Both the position numbers and the translations under genes were made by a program. Source: Calamus simplicifolius (taxonomy: Eukaryota > Streptophyta > Magnoliopsida > Arecales > Arecaceae). From it: a stretch of DNA of 64,000 nt. Location of the stretch: contig UESW01004012.1 in assembly GCA_900491605.1 (NCBI GenBank), positions 339,920 to 403,919 on the forward strand, read 5' to 3'. Below, one piece after another: positions 52,071 through 63,390 of the stretch (position 1 is the first letter of the stretch; every line of letters begins with the position of its first letter). The notes beneath the pieces were generated by a model. That model saw nothing but the letters and a program-made list of their open reading frames with translations, made no database searches and was not told where the DNA came from.

Positions 52071-52642
52071 GACCCTTTGACCATAATCAATAAAATTTCA
52101 AATCCCCAATCAGCTAGTGGGACTCCAATCATATCGGCTTCCAACAACCTGGAAAGGAAACAAAGATTAAATATGTCCTAACGCCCATGAATAACTGAAT
52201 CATGGAGCGCCAATCAGCCATCGATCCTCCTAACCGCCAAGATTCAAATCTTAACGGTCCCATAACTAATTAGATTCGAATCATACTAGTTCTTAACTTC
52301 CTAAAATGCACCCAAGAAATTAAGTAACAATCCGCCATCATTCCAGCGGTCTATAAATACCATGTCCTAAGATCCCTTTAGGTATGCACAAACTAACTCT
52401 AAGTCTAGCAGAGTTCATAGCTCTGGAAGGTCATCCTTGAGAGATCTTTCTACCGGAGCCTTCTTCTCTTATCTGTTTGCTGAGAATCACCATCGACTTA
52501 GGCATCGGAGGGTCTTCAACAAGGATCACCCGTAACGCTTTCTACATGGAGACTATCTTGCAGGTCCAACCGAATGGAAGATCGCCATCTGGATCCTAAC
52601 ATGCACCGTCCCCAAGTCGGAGAACGAAATTCTGCAGCAACA
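52071..52642 (+). repeat. Element C 3' LTR, second part
   Basis: It starts with the GACCC duplication (52071-52075) and continues the element C LTR to GCAGCAACA, with TATAAATA at 52352-52359. It carries an extra segment around 52400-52500, including TCTAGCAGAGTTCATAGCTC, that is absent from the 5' LTR (34430-34470), so one LTR has an indel. Confidence 0.88.
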
Positions 52643-52900
52643 TCATGTATTAAGTTTTAGTTTTATTAATCTTGAAGCATTTAGATTTTAAAGCCTCTCT
52701 TCAAATCTCTAACTTAATATTTACTTTAAATTTATTTTTATCAATCAATACTATATCATCTACAATTAACATACACCATAGGATATCATCTTGAATATGT
52801 TTGGTTAATTTATCCATAACTAGTGCGTAAAACTCCATCAGATACCCTAAAACATAAAAATCTATGATTTCATCTCCTTCAAGATTTAAAGCAGTATGTT
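52643..52900 (-). mobile_element. L1-type LINE remnant, part 3 (antisense)
   Basis: After the TCATG duplication, CTTGAAGCATTTAGATTTTA...CAAATCTCTAACTTAATATT and CATACACCATAGGATATCATC continue the antisense L1 RT segment broken at 33718. The right limit is approximate. Confidence 0.6.
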
Positions 52901-54117
52901 CATTTTATATACAAAATTGAGTGGAAATTCTTTATCTATGTCAAATTTCAAGAAAAAAATTATTAATATTATCTTTCGTTAGATTTTGTATGCATTGTTG
53001 GTGGCTGAAAGCAAGGCGATTGGCCTATTTAAAATTGAAGATCTGGTGTATGAAATTGGTCTGTAGTTCAGTTCCTGCCATTAGGCTCACTAATTTGAAA
53101 GTGCATAATCATCATACAAAACAATAAGTAATCATCATACAAAATAATAAGTTTCAGTAAAATATATGATTAGTAAAGTCTGAAACTAGATCCATCTTAG
53201 TTTGACTTTGTATATGTAAGTATGTGGTACAAAGGTGTAAGAGCTATCTATTTAGGCTCCTTAATAAGAAGAGGGTTCACTAACTCATAGCGAGTTGCAG
53301 TTAGATATTTGTTTCCATGAAATTTTATTTAGTTCTAACCATTGTCTTTATTTTTTATTTTCATTAATCATCATTAATTTTTGATGCATATCGCAACGCA
53401 CTAATTTAATTATCTTAATTCCTATTACTATGTAGATTAGCAGGAGCAAGGGTCGAACCCACAAAGACCTTAAGTAGTTGTTTTGATTCACATCAATTAG
53501 CGATAAAAGTTATGAATCTATTGCTTTAATTACAAATTATCACATGTAAAATAAAATGCTAATTATTAATTAATTTAAATAGAAAGAAATCTTGAGAAGT
53601 CTTATTTGTTTCTTATTGTTCTCTTTTTGTGAAGAGAATCTGTTTTTATTATTCTCTTTTCATGAAAAGAACCTGGATATTATCTATCTTTAATAAGAGT
53701 GCGATCTATACTCGAAGGTCATGGCCCATTCCTTTTAAGAATAGATAAGATCCAAGTTTATTTTCACATCTTACCTTTAGAGTACAACCCGTATCCTTCG
53801 ATCACAAATTGTCCTGGAGCCTAATCTATCATCTTCAAATGAAAGAATTAAATATCATGAATAAGCATCAAAGAAATAACTTTTATTTCAAAATAAAAGG
53901 AGTACATAAAAAAATAATAATTTGCATGAAGTTTTCTATTTCCCGAGATGATGGAGAGCGACAGATTGGTGGAGGCCATGAACGGATTGGATGGATGGTG
54001 GATGGAAGGATTAGAAGACGGATGGGATGGAACAAAAAGGAGGAAGGGTGAAAGGATCATTGAGTGATTCCTGGAGTGGCTCCGATGGTGCTCTTTTATA
54101 AGCAATGAAGACACATC
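52901..54117. other. AT-rich sequence without recognised genes
   Basis: No coding sequence, terminal repeats or RNA gene can be supported. A phrase GAGCAAGGGTCGAACCCACAAAG (53443-53465) resembles stretches that recur in plant transposons. ATGG-rich repeats (GGATGGATGGTGGATGG) occur at 53985-54030. It is probably old decayed repeat DNA. Confidence 0.4.
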
Positions 54118-54122
54118 GACTT

Positions 54123-56201
54123 TGTTGCCCAAAGATAGTAACCTAAGAGGGGGAAGGTGAATTGGGTTTATTAAAATTAATTATGCAATAATGTACTTTT
54201 AGCTAATCAAAATTTAATTGGCAATGATGTAGTGAGGTGAACATAGAGATATCATAGAAAATATTCAAGCAATCACAAACACAAGGATTTTTATAGTGGT
54301 TCGGTGCCAATTCTACACCTACGTTCACTCCCCAAAAGCCCTTTAGGAATTTTACTCCTATCGTATCACCAACGATTACAATCCCTAGCCTTCCCCGGCT
54401 AGTCCTCTTATTACATGACATAAGGGAGCCAAACCCCTAGCCTTCCAGGCTAGTCCTTTAGTTTCACAGCACAAGAAAGCCAAACAACCAAGAGTTAAAC
54501 CCAACCCTTTACAAGATTCAAAATAGGTTTAGAAAATGTTAAGAACAATACGCTCATAAAATGAGTAAATATTCAGAAATAAATACTTTACAATTTTGAA
54601 GGCAACTTCTCAAATAAGCTTCTTCCTTGAATGCACTTCAGCAATAAATGAAGTCTTCTTTGAAGTAGTTGAAACCTTCAATATCTCTTGAAACTTTAAA
54701 GTGTCAGAAAGGATGAGCAATCAATGATCTTCAGAAAGCACTCATGAATTCAAAACAGAGCTTCCTTTCTTTGTTGCTGAATAACCATGAATATATGCAA
54801 TAATAGCTTTCTACTGTTCACTCTCTTCTTTCTTCTATACACAGCTATTTAAAGTGTTTGATCTGCAAAATTATCCGTTAGACTAAAATGGAAATTAATG
54901 AAAAGAAAAATGGGAAGAGAAAATAACTGTTGAAGAGATTTTTTGAAGCATTTCTTGCACTGATAGCCATCAGAAATAGAGAGAGAGAGAGAGAGATCCG
55001 ACATCATTTCAATGAGGTAGACTCCAGCTGACTGGAAATAGAATTCAGTTAGAGAGGAGCATGCCCAGGTGAAGTGGAGTTAGCTCCCTAGTTGACTGGA
55101 GCTTAATTTCAGTTAACTGAATGAAGATGAAGTTCAGCCAGTAAGAGATGCAGCTGGTTTAGTTAGCTGGATGTTACTCCCATTTAACTAAATCCAAGTA
55201 ACGATCAGCCATGAGAAGATTTTAGCAAGTCTTAGTTAGCTGGACTAAAAGTCTAGTTAACTGTTTCCACAAAGCAATCGGCTGGACTGAATTTCACCAT
55301 TCCCTTAGTTAGCTGGATTAAAAGTCCAGATAACTATTTTCACAAAGAGCACAGCTAGGAGAAAAAGTTTCATGCAAATTAATTAGCTAGAGATGAGCTC
55401 CAGTTAACTCTTTTCAAGAATCACTAGGCTAGATGAAGTTTTATGCAAATTAGTTAGTTGAAGATGAGCTCCAGTTAATTCTTTTCAAGAATCACTTGGC
55501 CAGAAGAAGTTTCATGCAAACCTTAGCTAACTGGACATCAGTTTCAATTAACTATTTTGAAGTGGAGTTTGGCCATGAAGAGAGCTCAGGCAAACTAGCT
55601 AGCTCGCATAATAGCCCAGCTAACTAAAATGAAGCATGGTTCGGTCATGAAGAGAGATCATGCAAACTAGCTAGCTAGCAGAATAGCCCAGCTAACTAAA
55701 ATGAAGCATGGTTCAGCCATGAAGAGAGCTCAGACAAACTAGCTAGCTGGCAAAACAGCCTAGCTAACTAAAATGAAGCATGGTTCGGCCATGAAGAGAG
55801 CTCAAGCAAAATAGCTAGCTGGCAGAACAACCCCGCTAACTAAAATGAAGCATGGTTCGGCCATGAAGAGAGCTCAGGCAAACTAGCTAGCTGGCAGAAC
55901 AGCCCAGCTAACTAAAATGAAGCATGGTTCAGCCATGAAAAGAGCTCAGGCAAAATAGCTAGCTAGTAGAACAGCCTAGCTAACTAAAATAAAGCATGGT
56001 TCGGCTAGGGCATTGTAGAGGCGGTTCAAAGACAACTTCAATTCTTCAGGGGACTTGAGGTAATTGAGATGTCATTATAATTCATCTGAAACATCTTCTT
56101 GACATGCTATATTTGTCTGCATTGATCTTTGTCTCCATAATAAACATATTAGTATCACACTTAATTATTTTATAATTATCAAAATCAATATGGGGTTAAC
56201 A
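54123..56201 (-). repeat. D2 3' LTR (2079 bp)
   Basis: TGTTGCCCAAAG...GGGGTTAACA, preceded by GACTT. It has a TATA-like TTTAAATAGC (minus) at about 54846-54855, an AG microsatellite at 54976-54996 and a 72-bp array at 55629-56010. Confidence 0.87.
55629..56010. repeat. 72-bp tandem array in D2 LTR
   Basis: ATGAAGCATGGTTCGG...AACTAGCTAGCTGGCAGAACAGCCCAGCTAACTAAA units start at 55629, 55701, 55773, 55845, 55917 and 55989, an exact 72-bp period. Each unit contains AGCTAGCT and TTAGCTGG-type half-palindromes. The array is absent from the D1 LTR, where the palindromes are not in a fixed-period array. Confidence 0.93.
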
Positions 56202-56220
56202 ATCTTTCCCTTTTTTATGA
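56202..56220 (-). other. Polypurine tract of D2
   Basis: The minus strand reads ATAAAAAAGGGAAAGAT next to the LTR, the same position and type as D1. Confidence 0.75.
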
Positions 56221-56781
56221 TGACAAAATCATTAAGTATATATAATAATTTTCATAGAATTTTCTTCCCCTATATATTTGAATGTATGGAGTATCTTCTT
56301 CTCTATTTCTTAATGTATGCATTATTCTTCATCCCTTTTTTATCATCAATCAAGGAGGTGGTTGATGAATGTGCAAATCAAGCATCATAACATTCATTTG
56401 GTAGACATTCATCAAGTAAGCAGAAAATACAATACATTGGAATAACATGAGTGCATAATTAAACATTGATACAAACTAGTAAGCCAGTGGCTTAATTCAA
56501 ACATCAAGTACTAGAGCAAATATATATCAACTAGATAAGTTTTAAAGTACAATAAAAACATATAAAGTCTACCTATCATCATCAGAAGAGATAACAGAAG
56601 GTTTAGAGGAAGATCCTTTCTGATGGTGAGAAGCTTTAGGCTTATACTTGTGTGACTGCGGTGGAGGCATTCGGAGGTGAGGATGAGAATGAAACATATC
56701 TAGTACAAATGTCAGAGGAACAGGTTGAAATGAGGCAAGATGCTAGTTGAGGAGGCTGATAAGTCTGTCAATTGAAGAAGT
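56221..56781. other. D2 non-coding region before polypurine tract
   Basis: AT-rich, equivalent to 42453-43089 in D1. No gene is supported. Confidence 0.5.
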
Positions 56782-58221
56782 TCAGCAATCAACAGCACTG
56801 GAATCATCATTGGTTTGGCTTTCATTGGCACGCATTTGAAATGTCACCCATTCAGCTTTATCTTCAAAATACTCAAGCTTGGCTTTCAACAAGTTGATTT
56901 TTCTAAGTATGCGACCCAATACAGCTTTATTGTGATGAAAAATTCTTCCATTTAGAACTTGCATATTATGCTCAATTTGTCTCTGATTTATCACAATCTG
57001 GGAAAGTGTCTCAAAAATATTGGAGATGTGGGGTATCATGGCATAGTCATTGACAGATGATCCACTGTCTCCAGAGCTTCTAATAGATTGGGCAAAAGAT
57101 AATTCTTGGATAATCCATTGTATCTGTTCTTCATAGATTTCAATGGTGGGGTGCTGAGGACTAGGATTGTCATTGCAAGGAGGTGGCTCAGGTATAGTAT
57201 TCACAAATTGAGGTGGCTCGGATGCAGTATATTGTTGCGACTCGAGTGCAGAAGATATTAAAGGATGTGGCTCAATCATTGCAGACATAAAATGATGTGG
57301 CTGAGAAAAGTCAAAATTAAAGAATCCAGGTGAACAACTTTGTTGAGGCTGATCTTGAGGTGGTTGGATTATCAGTGGAGGAACAAGATTTTTACCTGCC
57401 CTAGTTCTAATTCTAGTCCAAATACCATCACGCTTACCATAATCCATACGATGAGGAGAGTGAGCATTAAAGATATCGGAATGACATAATTCTACAACTT
57501 CTCACCCTTGAGTTTAATATGAAAAAATTTAAAAACATAGGTAAGGAATATGCCATAAGGTAGAATGGCTTTGGTTCATCCTGAGGCTTCTTTCATGATG
57601 GTCATCATAAGATCAGGAAAGTCAAGAGGAGTTTCATTTATGATATGGCACATAATACATCACGGTCGGTCACGACATTGAAAGATCCAGCACGAGGGGC
57701 AAAGATTTTTGCAACAATACTATGAAGTAACCTATTTTCAACACTTAATTTGTTTGCATCAAGGTTTACAATATTATCAGCTTCACCATCTTCTAAACCA
57801 AGCACAACAACAAGTCTATAACCTTTATCATAAGAAAAATCTTCCATAATACCAACAGTAGGAATGTTTAAGGCAGATCCTAGTAACTTTCTGTCAAACT
57901 CTATCTTGACCTTTTTAACACTAGAAGAGATGATATCATCACCAAAGGTGATGTTTTCATAGAACTCATGGATAAGGTCGGGATATATAGGCTTTTTGGT
58001 TTTCAATAAATTGGTCCAACCTTGTGCAGCAAATTACTTAGTTTAAAGCCTTCTTGATCTAGGAAGTTAAAATTCACTAACCTCCCATGAGCTAAAGCTC
58101 TAGCTGCAATGTTGGAGGTTGAAGAAGTGGAGCTCTGTGAAGAAGATGAAGATGAGTCTTTCCTACGAAGATTAGTGGAATCATCTTCCCTTGCACAAAG
58201 ATTTTTCTTCTTAGGAGCCAT
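56782..58221 (-). pseudogene. D2 ORF3 (Transposase_32-like domain plus coiled coil)
   Basis: The start is MAPKKKNLCAREDDSTNLRR at 58221. Frames 58003-58221 and 57638-58006 carry the domain (FNFLDQEGFKLSNLL, KPIYPDLIHEFYENITF, FDRKLLGSALNIPTVG, ENRLLHSIVAKIFAPRAGSF). 56782-57447 gives the complete C-terminal part, from MDYGKRDGIW through a Pro-rich linker to EEQIQWIIQELSFAQSIRSS and a coiled coil ending SSAVDC. Together with D1 this shows ORF3 is a protein of roughly 480 residues with two domains. Broken near 58005 and 57450-57640. Confidence 0.8.
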
Positions 58222-58860
58222 CTTCCCTTTTTCTTGGAATGGAAAGGAGTGGAGAGGGAAAGAAATGCCAAGGGAGGAGCCGGTTGGATGGAGACGATGG
58301 AGAATGAGGGGAGCATGGTGAAGAGAGACTATAAGGAGTCTCCGTCTAGTTGACTGCCCGGCTAACTAGAAGGTGAATTTCAGTTGCCTGGCCGGTTAGC
58401 TGGAGAGAGTGAAAAGGGTGAAATTGAATGCCAGTTGGTGAGGAAATTTAAGTGAAAAGAAGTGTCAGTTGACTGGTTAATCAGCTCATTCAATGAAGTG
58501 AAATGCTCAGTCAACTGGGAAAAGTGGTAGATGCATTGAATGCTCTCAGATTTTCGGTAAGAAGCGAAATTCATGTAATCGACTGCATGACCACTTGAGG
58601 CTGTCCAAAGGGTCATCAGTTGACTTCCCAGTCAACTGTAGTGAAAAATAAATTAGGCCTTTGTGGCGGCAAGACTAACTGAAGCAAATATAAATCAAAG
58701 AAGCTAACCTGACAATTAGCTGAAACACAAATTTCATACATGAAGAGTATCGGGAGGCAAAAAAATGTGAAACCTAAGTTCAAAGAAGTTTTCAATAGAT
58801 ATCCAATCAAGCATGATAAAGCAATCAAACAATCAAATAAACTGACTTACTGAATCGAAG
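58222..58860. other. D2 spacer between pol and ORF3
   Basis: It holds no supported gene. It contains GTTGACTGGCCAGTTAGC-like repeats related to the palindromes of the LTR. Confidence 0.4.
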
Positions 58861-58879
58861 GATCAATCATACCAAGTTC

Positions 58880-60814
58880 CCTTCTAATTTCACAAAACAT
58901 AGCTTCTTCAAGTAGTTTTGTGAAAATATCAGCAAGTTACTTTTTAGTACATAAAAATTCAATTATAACATCACCATTATTCATATGATCCCTAATGAAA
59001 TGATGTCTAATTTCTATGTGCTTAGTCCTAAAATATTGGATGGAATTTTTAGTCAAATTAATTGCACTAGTGTTATCACATTTTATTGGAATGCCTTTTA
59101 GTTTGATAACATAATCTTCTAGTTGTTGCTTAATCCATAAGATTTGAGCAGCAACATTCAGCTGCAATGTATTCGGCCTCGGCCGTAGATAATGCTACTG
59201 AAGTTTGCTTCTTGCTAAACCAGAAGACTAAGTTAACGCCTAAAAATTGGCAAGTTTTACCAGTTGATTTTCTATCTAATTTATAATCAGCAAAGTCTGA
59301 GTCTGTGTATCCTATTAAGTCAATGCTAGATTGCTTGTCATACCAAAGTCCTAAATTAATAGTTCCACTCAAGTATTAAAAATCCTTTTAACAGCAAGCA
59401 AGTGTGATTCTTTAGGATTAGCTTGAAATCTAGCACACATATAAACACTAAATAGGATATCTGATCTACTTACAGTTAAATACAATAATGATCCGATCAT
59501 ACCTCTATAAATTTTTAAATTAATAGATTTTTTAGTACTATTAGAATCAAGTCTACAAGATGAGCTCATAGGTGTACCGATACTCTTAGATGTTTCCATG
59601 CCAAATTTCTTGATCATTTCTTTGATGTACTTGGATTGGCTTATGAATATCCCCTATTTTCCTTGCTTAATTTAAAGTCCGAGAAAGTAGTTAACTTCGC
59701 TCATCATGCTCATCTCGAATTTTTCTTACAAAAGCTTTGCAAAGTCCTCGCATAAAGAGTCATTAGTAGCACCAAAAATGATATCATCCACATAGATTTG
59801 AATAATCAACATATCATCATTTTTTCTCTTAATAAATATAGTTGTATCCATGTTTCCTCGAATGAAATCATTGCCAATAAAGAATTTACTTAATCTCTCA
59901 TACCAAGCCCAGGGAGCTTGTTTCAAACCGTATAAAGCTTTGTTCAACTTAAATATATGGTTTGGAAACAAGTGATTTTTAAAACTGGATGGCTATTTCA
60001 CAAAGACTTATTCAGCAATGTATCCATTTAAGAAAGCACTTTTAACATCCATTTGATACAGTTTAAAGTTCATAAAGCAAGAAAATGCAAGAAGTAATCT
60101 AATAGCTTCTAATCTAGCTATAGGGGCATAAGTCTCATCAAAATCAATATCTTCTTTTTTATTATAACCCTTAGCTACCAATCTTGCTTTATTTCTAATT
60201 ATATTACCATGTTCATCCAATTTGTTTCTAAATACCCATTTAGTCCCAATGATTGGATAATTATGAGGCCTATCAACAAGAGTCTATACATTATTTCTCT
60301 GAAATTGATGAAGTTCCTCATGCATGACATTTATCCAATTAACATCATCTTTAGCATCATCATAGCATTTAGGTTCAATTTTAAATACAAAAGCTAAGTT
60401 ATTGTAAGTGTCTCTAAAAGATGATCTAGCCCTAATACCATGAGATGAATCACCTAAAATTAACTCTTTAGGATGATTGTGAATGTACCTCCATTTCCTT
60501 TCTAATTCATCATTACCTTGAAATTTCTCAGGTTGGTTCTTGTCATTTTCTTCATTTATCTCTTGTATAGCTGAATCCTCCTTATCTTCCAAAGTGATTT
60601 CCTTGAGTTTATCGTCAATTTCATCTGCATCATTCAAACCCTTTCTCTTCCTTAATGGAAGATCATTAGATTCATCAAATATAATATGAATTGATACCTC
60701 AACTACTAAAGTCTTTTTATTGAATATTCTAAAAGCTCTACTATGTGAAGAATAACCAAGAAAAAATGCCTTCATCAGATTTAGTATCAAATAAATTAAG
60801 GTTAGATTTTTCAT
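58880..60814 (-). pseudogene. D2 reverse transcriptase and RNase H
   Basis: WINVMHEELHQFQRNNV, ARLVAKGYNKKEDIDFDETY, QMDVKSAFLNGYIAE, the active site QIYVDDIIFGATNDSLCEDF with both Asp residues, SDILFSVYMCARFQANPKES, GYTDSDFADYKLDRKSTGKT (RNase H), then CDNTSAINLTKNSIQYFRTK. The domain order is as in D1. At least six interruptions are present, at mostly different places from D1. Confidence 0.87.
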
Positions 60815-61480
60815 TATTCAAAACAAAATATCGGTAACCAAAAATGTGAAAATAACCAATGTTGGGTTTTCTACCTTTTCAAAGTTCATACGGGTCTTTT
60901 TTAAAACAGGTCTAATTAATGCATGGTTTAAAATATAACATGCTGTGTTAATAGCTTCAGTCCAAAATATTTGGGAGATTGCTCTCACACAACATGGTAT
61001 GGTCCATTTCTTCTAAAGTTCTATTCTTTCTTTCTACTACTAAATTTTGTTAGGGTGTTCTAGGTGCAGAAAAATTATGCTCAATGCCATTTTTATTACA
61101 GAAATTTTTAAAAGATTGATTTTCAAACTCTTTGCCATAATCAGTTCGAATTGATAAAACAGAAGTACTCTTTTCATTTTTAATTTTCTTAAATAATTTT
61201 GAAATGAAAGAAAAGCTTCATCTTTTCTAGCCAAGAATTAAACCCATGTAAATCATGTAAAGTCATCGATCACAATAAAACCATATCTTTTTCCTCCTAC
61301 ACTAGTTGTTCTTGTAGGACCAAATAAGTCCATATGCAAGAGCTCCAAAGGTCTAGTGGTATAAACCAAATTTTTTGATTTGAAAGATACTCAGGTTTGT
61401 TTTCCAAATTGACAAGTATCACAAATCTTATCTTTTTCAAAAACTAGTTTTGGCAAACCATTCACTAAATCCTTTTTGAT
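60780..61480 (-). pseudogene. D2 integrase (heavily decayed)
   Basis: Fragments of the copia integrase are readable in several frames, including the PTRTTSVGGKRYGFIVIDDF-like segment at about 61270-61320 and the NGIEHNFSAPRT-like segment at about 61060-61100. Single-base losses make it the worst preserved part of D2. Confidence 0.7.
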
Positions 61481-61539
61481 CAGTTTAGATAATAAATCCA
61501 TGTTTTCATGAGCTAATCTACAATAACATAACCACTATC

Positions 61540-61935
61540 ATCAGTTTTAGTATTCATAGCAACTAGGCAATCAACATTCTGATCATACAAATTATTTAAA
61601 TCAACAATGTATACATTACCATGCTTATGACCAACAAATTTCATGCACTCATCAACAGGATTTACAACAATGCATAAGGATGATTCAAATGTAACTTTAA
61701 AAAACTGTCACATAATTGATTAATGCTAAGCAAGTTTTGTTTCAGGCCATCTACAAGCAGAACATTATCAATGTAAGCATGATGTGTAATACCTATTTTG
61801 CCAATGCCAATTATTTTATCTTGGCCATTATCATCAAAAGTAACAACACTTTCATCTTTTGCATCTAAAGTGATGAATTATAATTCATCATCTGTCATGT
61901 GTCTTGAGCACCTGCTATCCAAGTACCATTTTCTT
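61540..61935 (-). pseudogene. D2 protease region
   Basis: WYLDSRCSRHMTDDE at about 61885-61925 is the copia protease site with the Gly of DSG changed to Arg, which would inactivate it. The segment with GDDNGQDKIIGIGKIG and a damaged LLSINQL-like motif follows. Confidence 0.7.
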
Positions 61936-62167
61936 TTAGTTGCTCGGGTTGCAAAACACACCTGCATACATAAATTTAAGTTTTACTTTTAGGTACCCAA
62001 GCTTTCTTAGATCCTTTGGGGTTAGCTAAAATAGTTTCTTTCGGAACCTATATTTTTCTAACATTGTGTGTGTGATAAGTATAAGCTTTGTGTCCTAATT
62101 TATCACATTTGAAGCATGTAATCTTTGTAGAATCATCAGCATGCACATAGATATTTTTTAAAAACCT

Positions 62168-63390
62168 TTATCTTTTTAAAGGATCATATCTAAGTTCGGC
62201 TTTGTTGTAAATTGCTCTTTGACTATTAACAAATATTTCTAATTTATTTGAACTCAATGTAAATTTATCTACAATGGGCTTTAATCTATCTACTTTATTT
62301 TTCAAATCTTGATTTTTCTTTAGCAAAGATTCATTATCTTTTAAAATTCTTTCTTTCTCAAAGCTTAAATCTTTAATTTCTTTTTTCAAATCTCTATTCT
62401 TTGAACTCAAGTTTGCAAAATCATCAAGTAGTTCATAAAATACACCATATAATTCATCAAAAGTAAAGTCATTTAGAAAGCTAGGACTTACCTCAATATC
62501 ATCTGCCATGAAGCAAACAATGGCTACTTCATTTTTATCTTCATCTTCAGAACTTGTAACCTCGCTATTGCTCCAAGTAGCTAACATGGATTTCTTCTTC
62601 ATTCTTTTGGGTCCTTTCTTTAGTTGGAGATATTCTGGTTTGATATGTCCTGGCTTTTTGCACTCATAGCATATTGGAGGCTCAGCTTTCTTCTTTTCTT
62701 TGTTGTGTTCTTCTTTTTTGAATTGTTTTCTTCTTCCTCTAAACTTCTTTCTTCTCATAAATTTCTTGAATTTTTTGGAGATAAGTGACATTTCATCATC
62801 TTCCTCACTGTCACTGGTTGTTTCCTCGCTTTCATCATTTTGAGTGGTACTCTTCAAGGCCATTATTCTTTTCCTCTTTGACTCATCCTCATCAATGTGT
62901 TGTCGTTGCTGAAGCTTGTGAGTCATCAATGAACCAACTAACTCTTCAAGTGATAGAGTGTTGAGGTCCTTTGCTTCTTGAATTGCAATAACCTTGGTTT
63001 CCCAAGACCTAGGCAAGGATCTCAAAATCTTTCTAACAAAATCACCATTAGTATAAGATTTTCCTAGACTTTTTAGCTCATTAATAATATCGGTAAACCT
63101 TGTAAACATATCAGTAATATTTTTAGCAGAATCCATTTTGAATAATTTATATTTGTGAACAAGCATATTTATCTTGAATTTCTTGACTTGATTAGTGCCA
63201 TCATGGGTGACTTCAAGTCTATCCTAGATTTTCTTAGCAGAATTGCAAGTAAAAATATGATTAAATTCATTTGCATTAAGTGAACAATAAAGAACATTCA
63301 TAGCTTTAGCATTCAATGAGCTAACCTCTCATCTTGCTCATCCCGTTTGGGATGTCAAAACCATTAGTTTTGATAGTGGGTGTATGAGGG
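62168..63390 (-). pseudogene. D2 gag, cut by D3
   Basis: A 332-residue frame (62168-63166) holds the gag core (MLVHKYKLFKMDSAKNITDM, VRKILRSLPRSWETKVIAIQ, LNTLSLEELVGSLMTHKL), a zinc knuckle that has lost its last Cys (CYECKKPGHIKPEY), and a Lys/Glu-rich coiled-coil tail. Upstream the sequence reads to PHTPTIK, where it stops at the D3 LTR. The D1 gag shows what is missing. Confidence 0.87.

Larger units (their letters stand above)
33719..52642 (+). mobile_element. Element C: small Tat-related Ty3/gypsy element lacking pol
   Basis: Its LTRs (33719-34612; 39687-40098 plus 52076-52642) start TGATGCGGGGTAAAATCGTC, close to the element A LTR in sense orientation (TGTTGGGGGGTAAAATCGTC). It also has the same primer site type, related gag and related antisense ORF. 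Minus its two nested insertions it is about 4.9 kb. The internal part is gag followed directly by the antisense Transposase_28-like region; protease, RT, RNase H and integrase are absent. It would need enzymes from an A-like partner to move. Confidence 0.88.
54123..63390 (-). mobile_element. Element D2: Sirevirus-like copia element, 3' portion in window
   Basis: 3' LTR 54123-56201, polypurine tract, ORF3 (56782-58221), pol (58860-61930) and gag (62160-63390) on the minus strand. D2 is in the same family group as D1 but has a different LTR sequence and palindrome family. Gag is cut at 63390 by another LTR (D3), so its 5' end and 5' LTR lie beyond the window and no target duplication can be checked. 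Confidence 0.9.
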
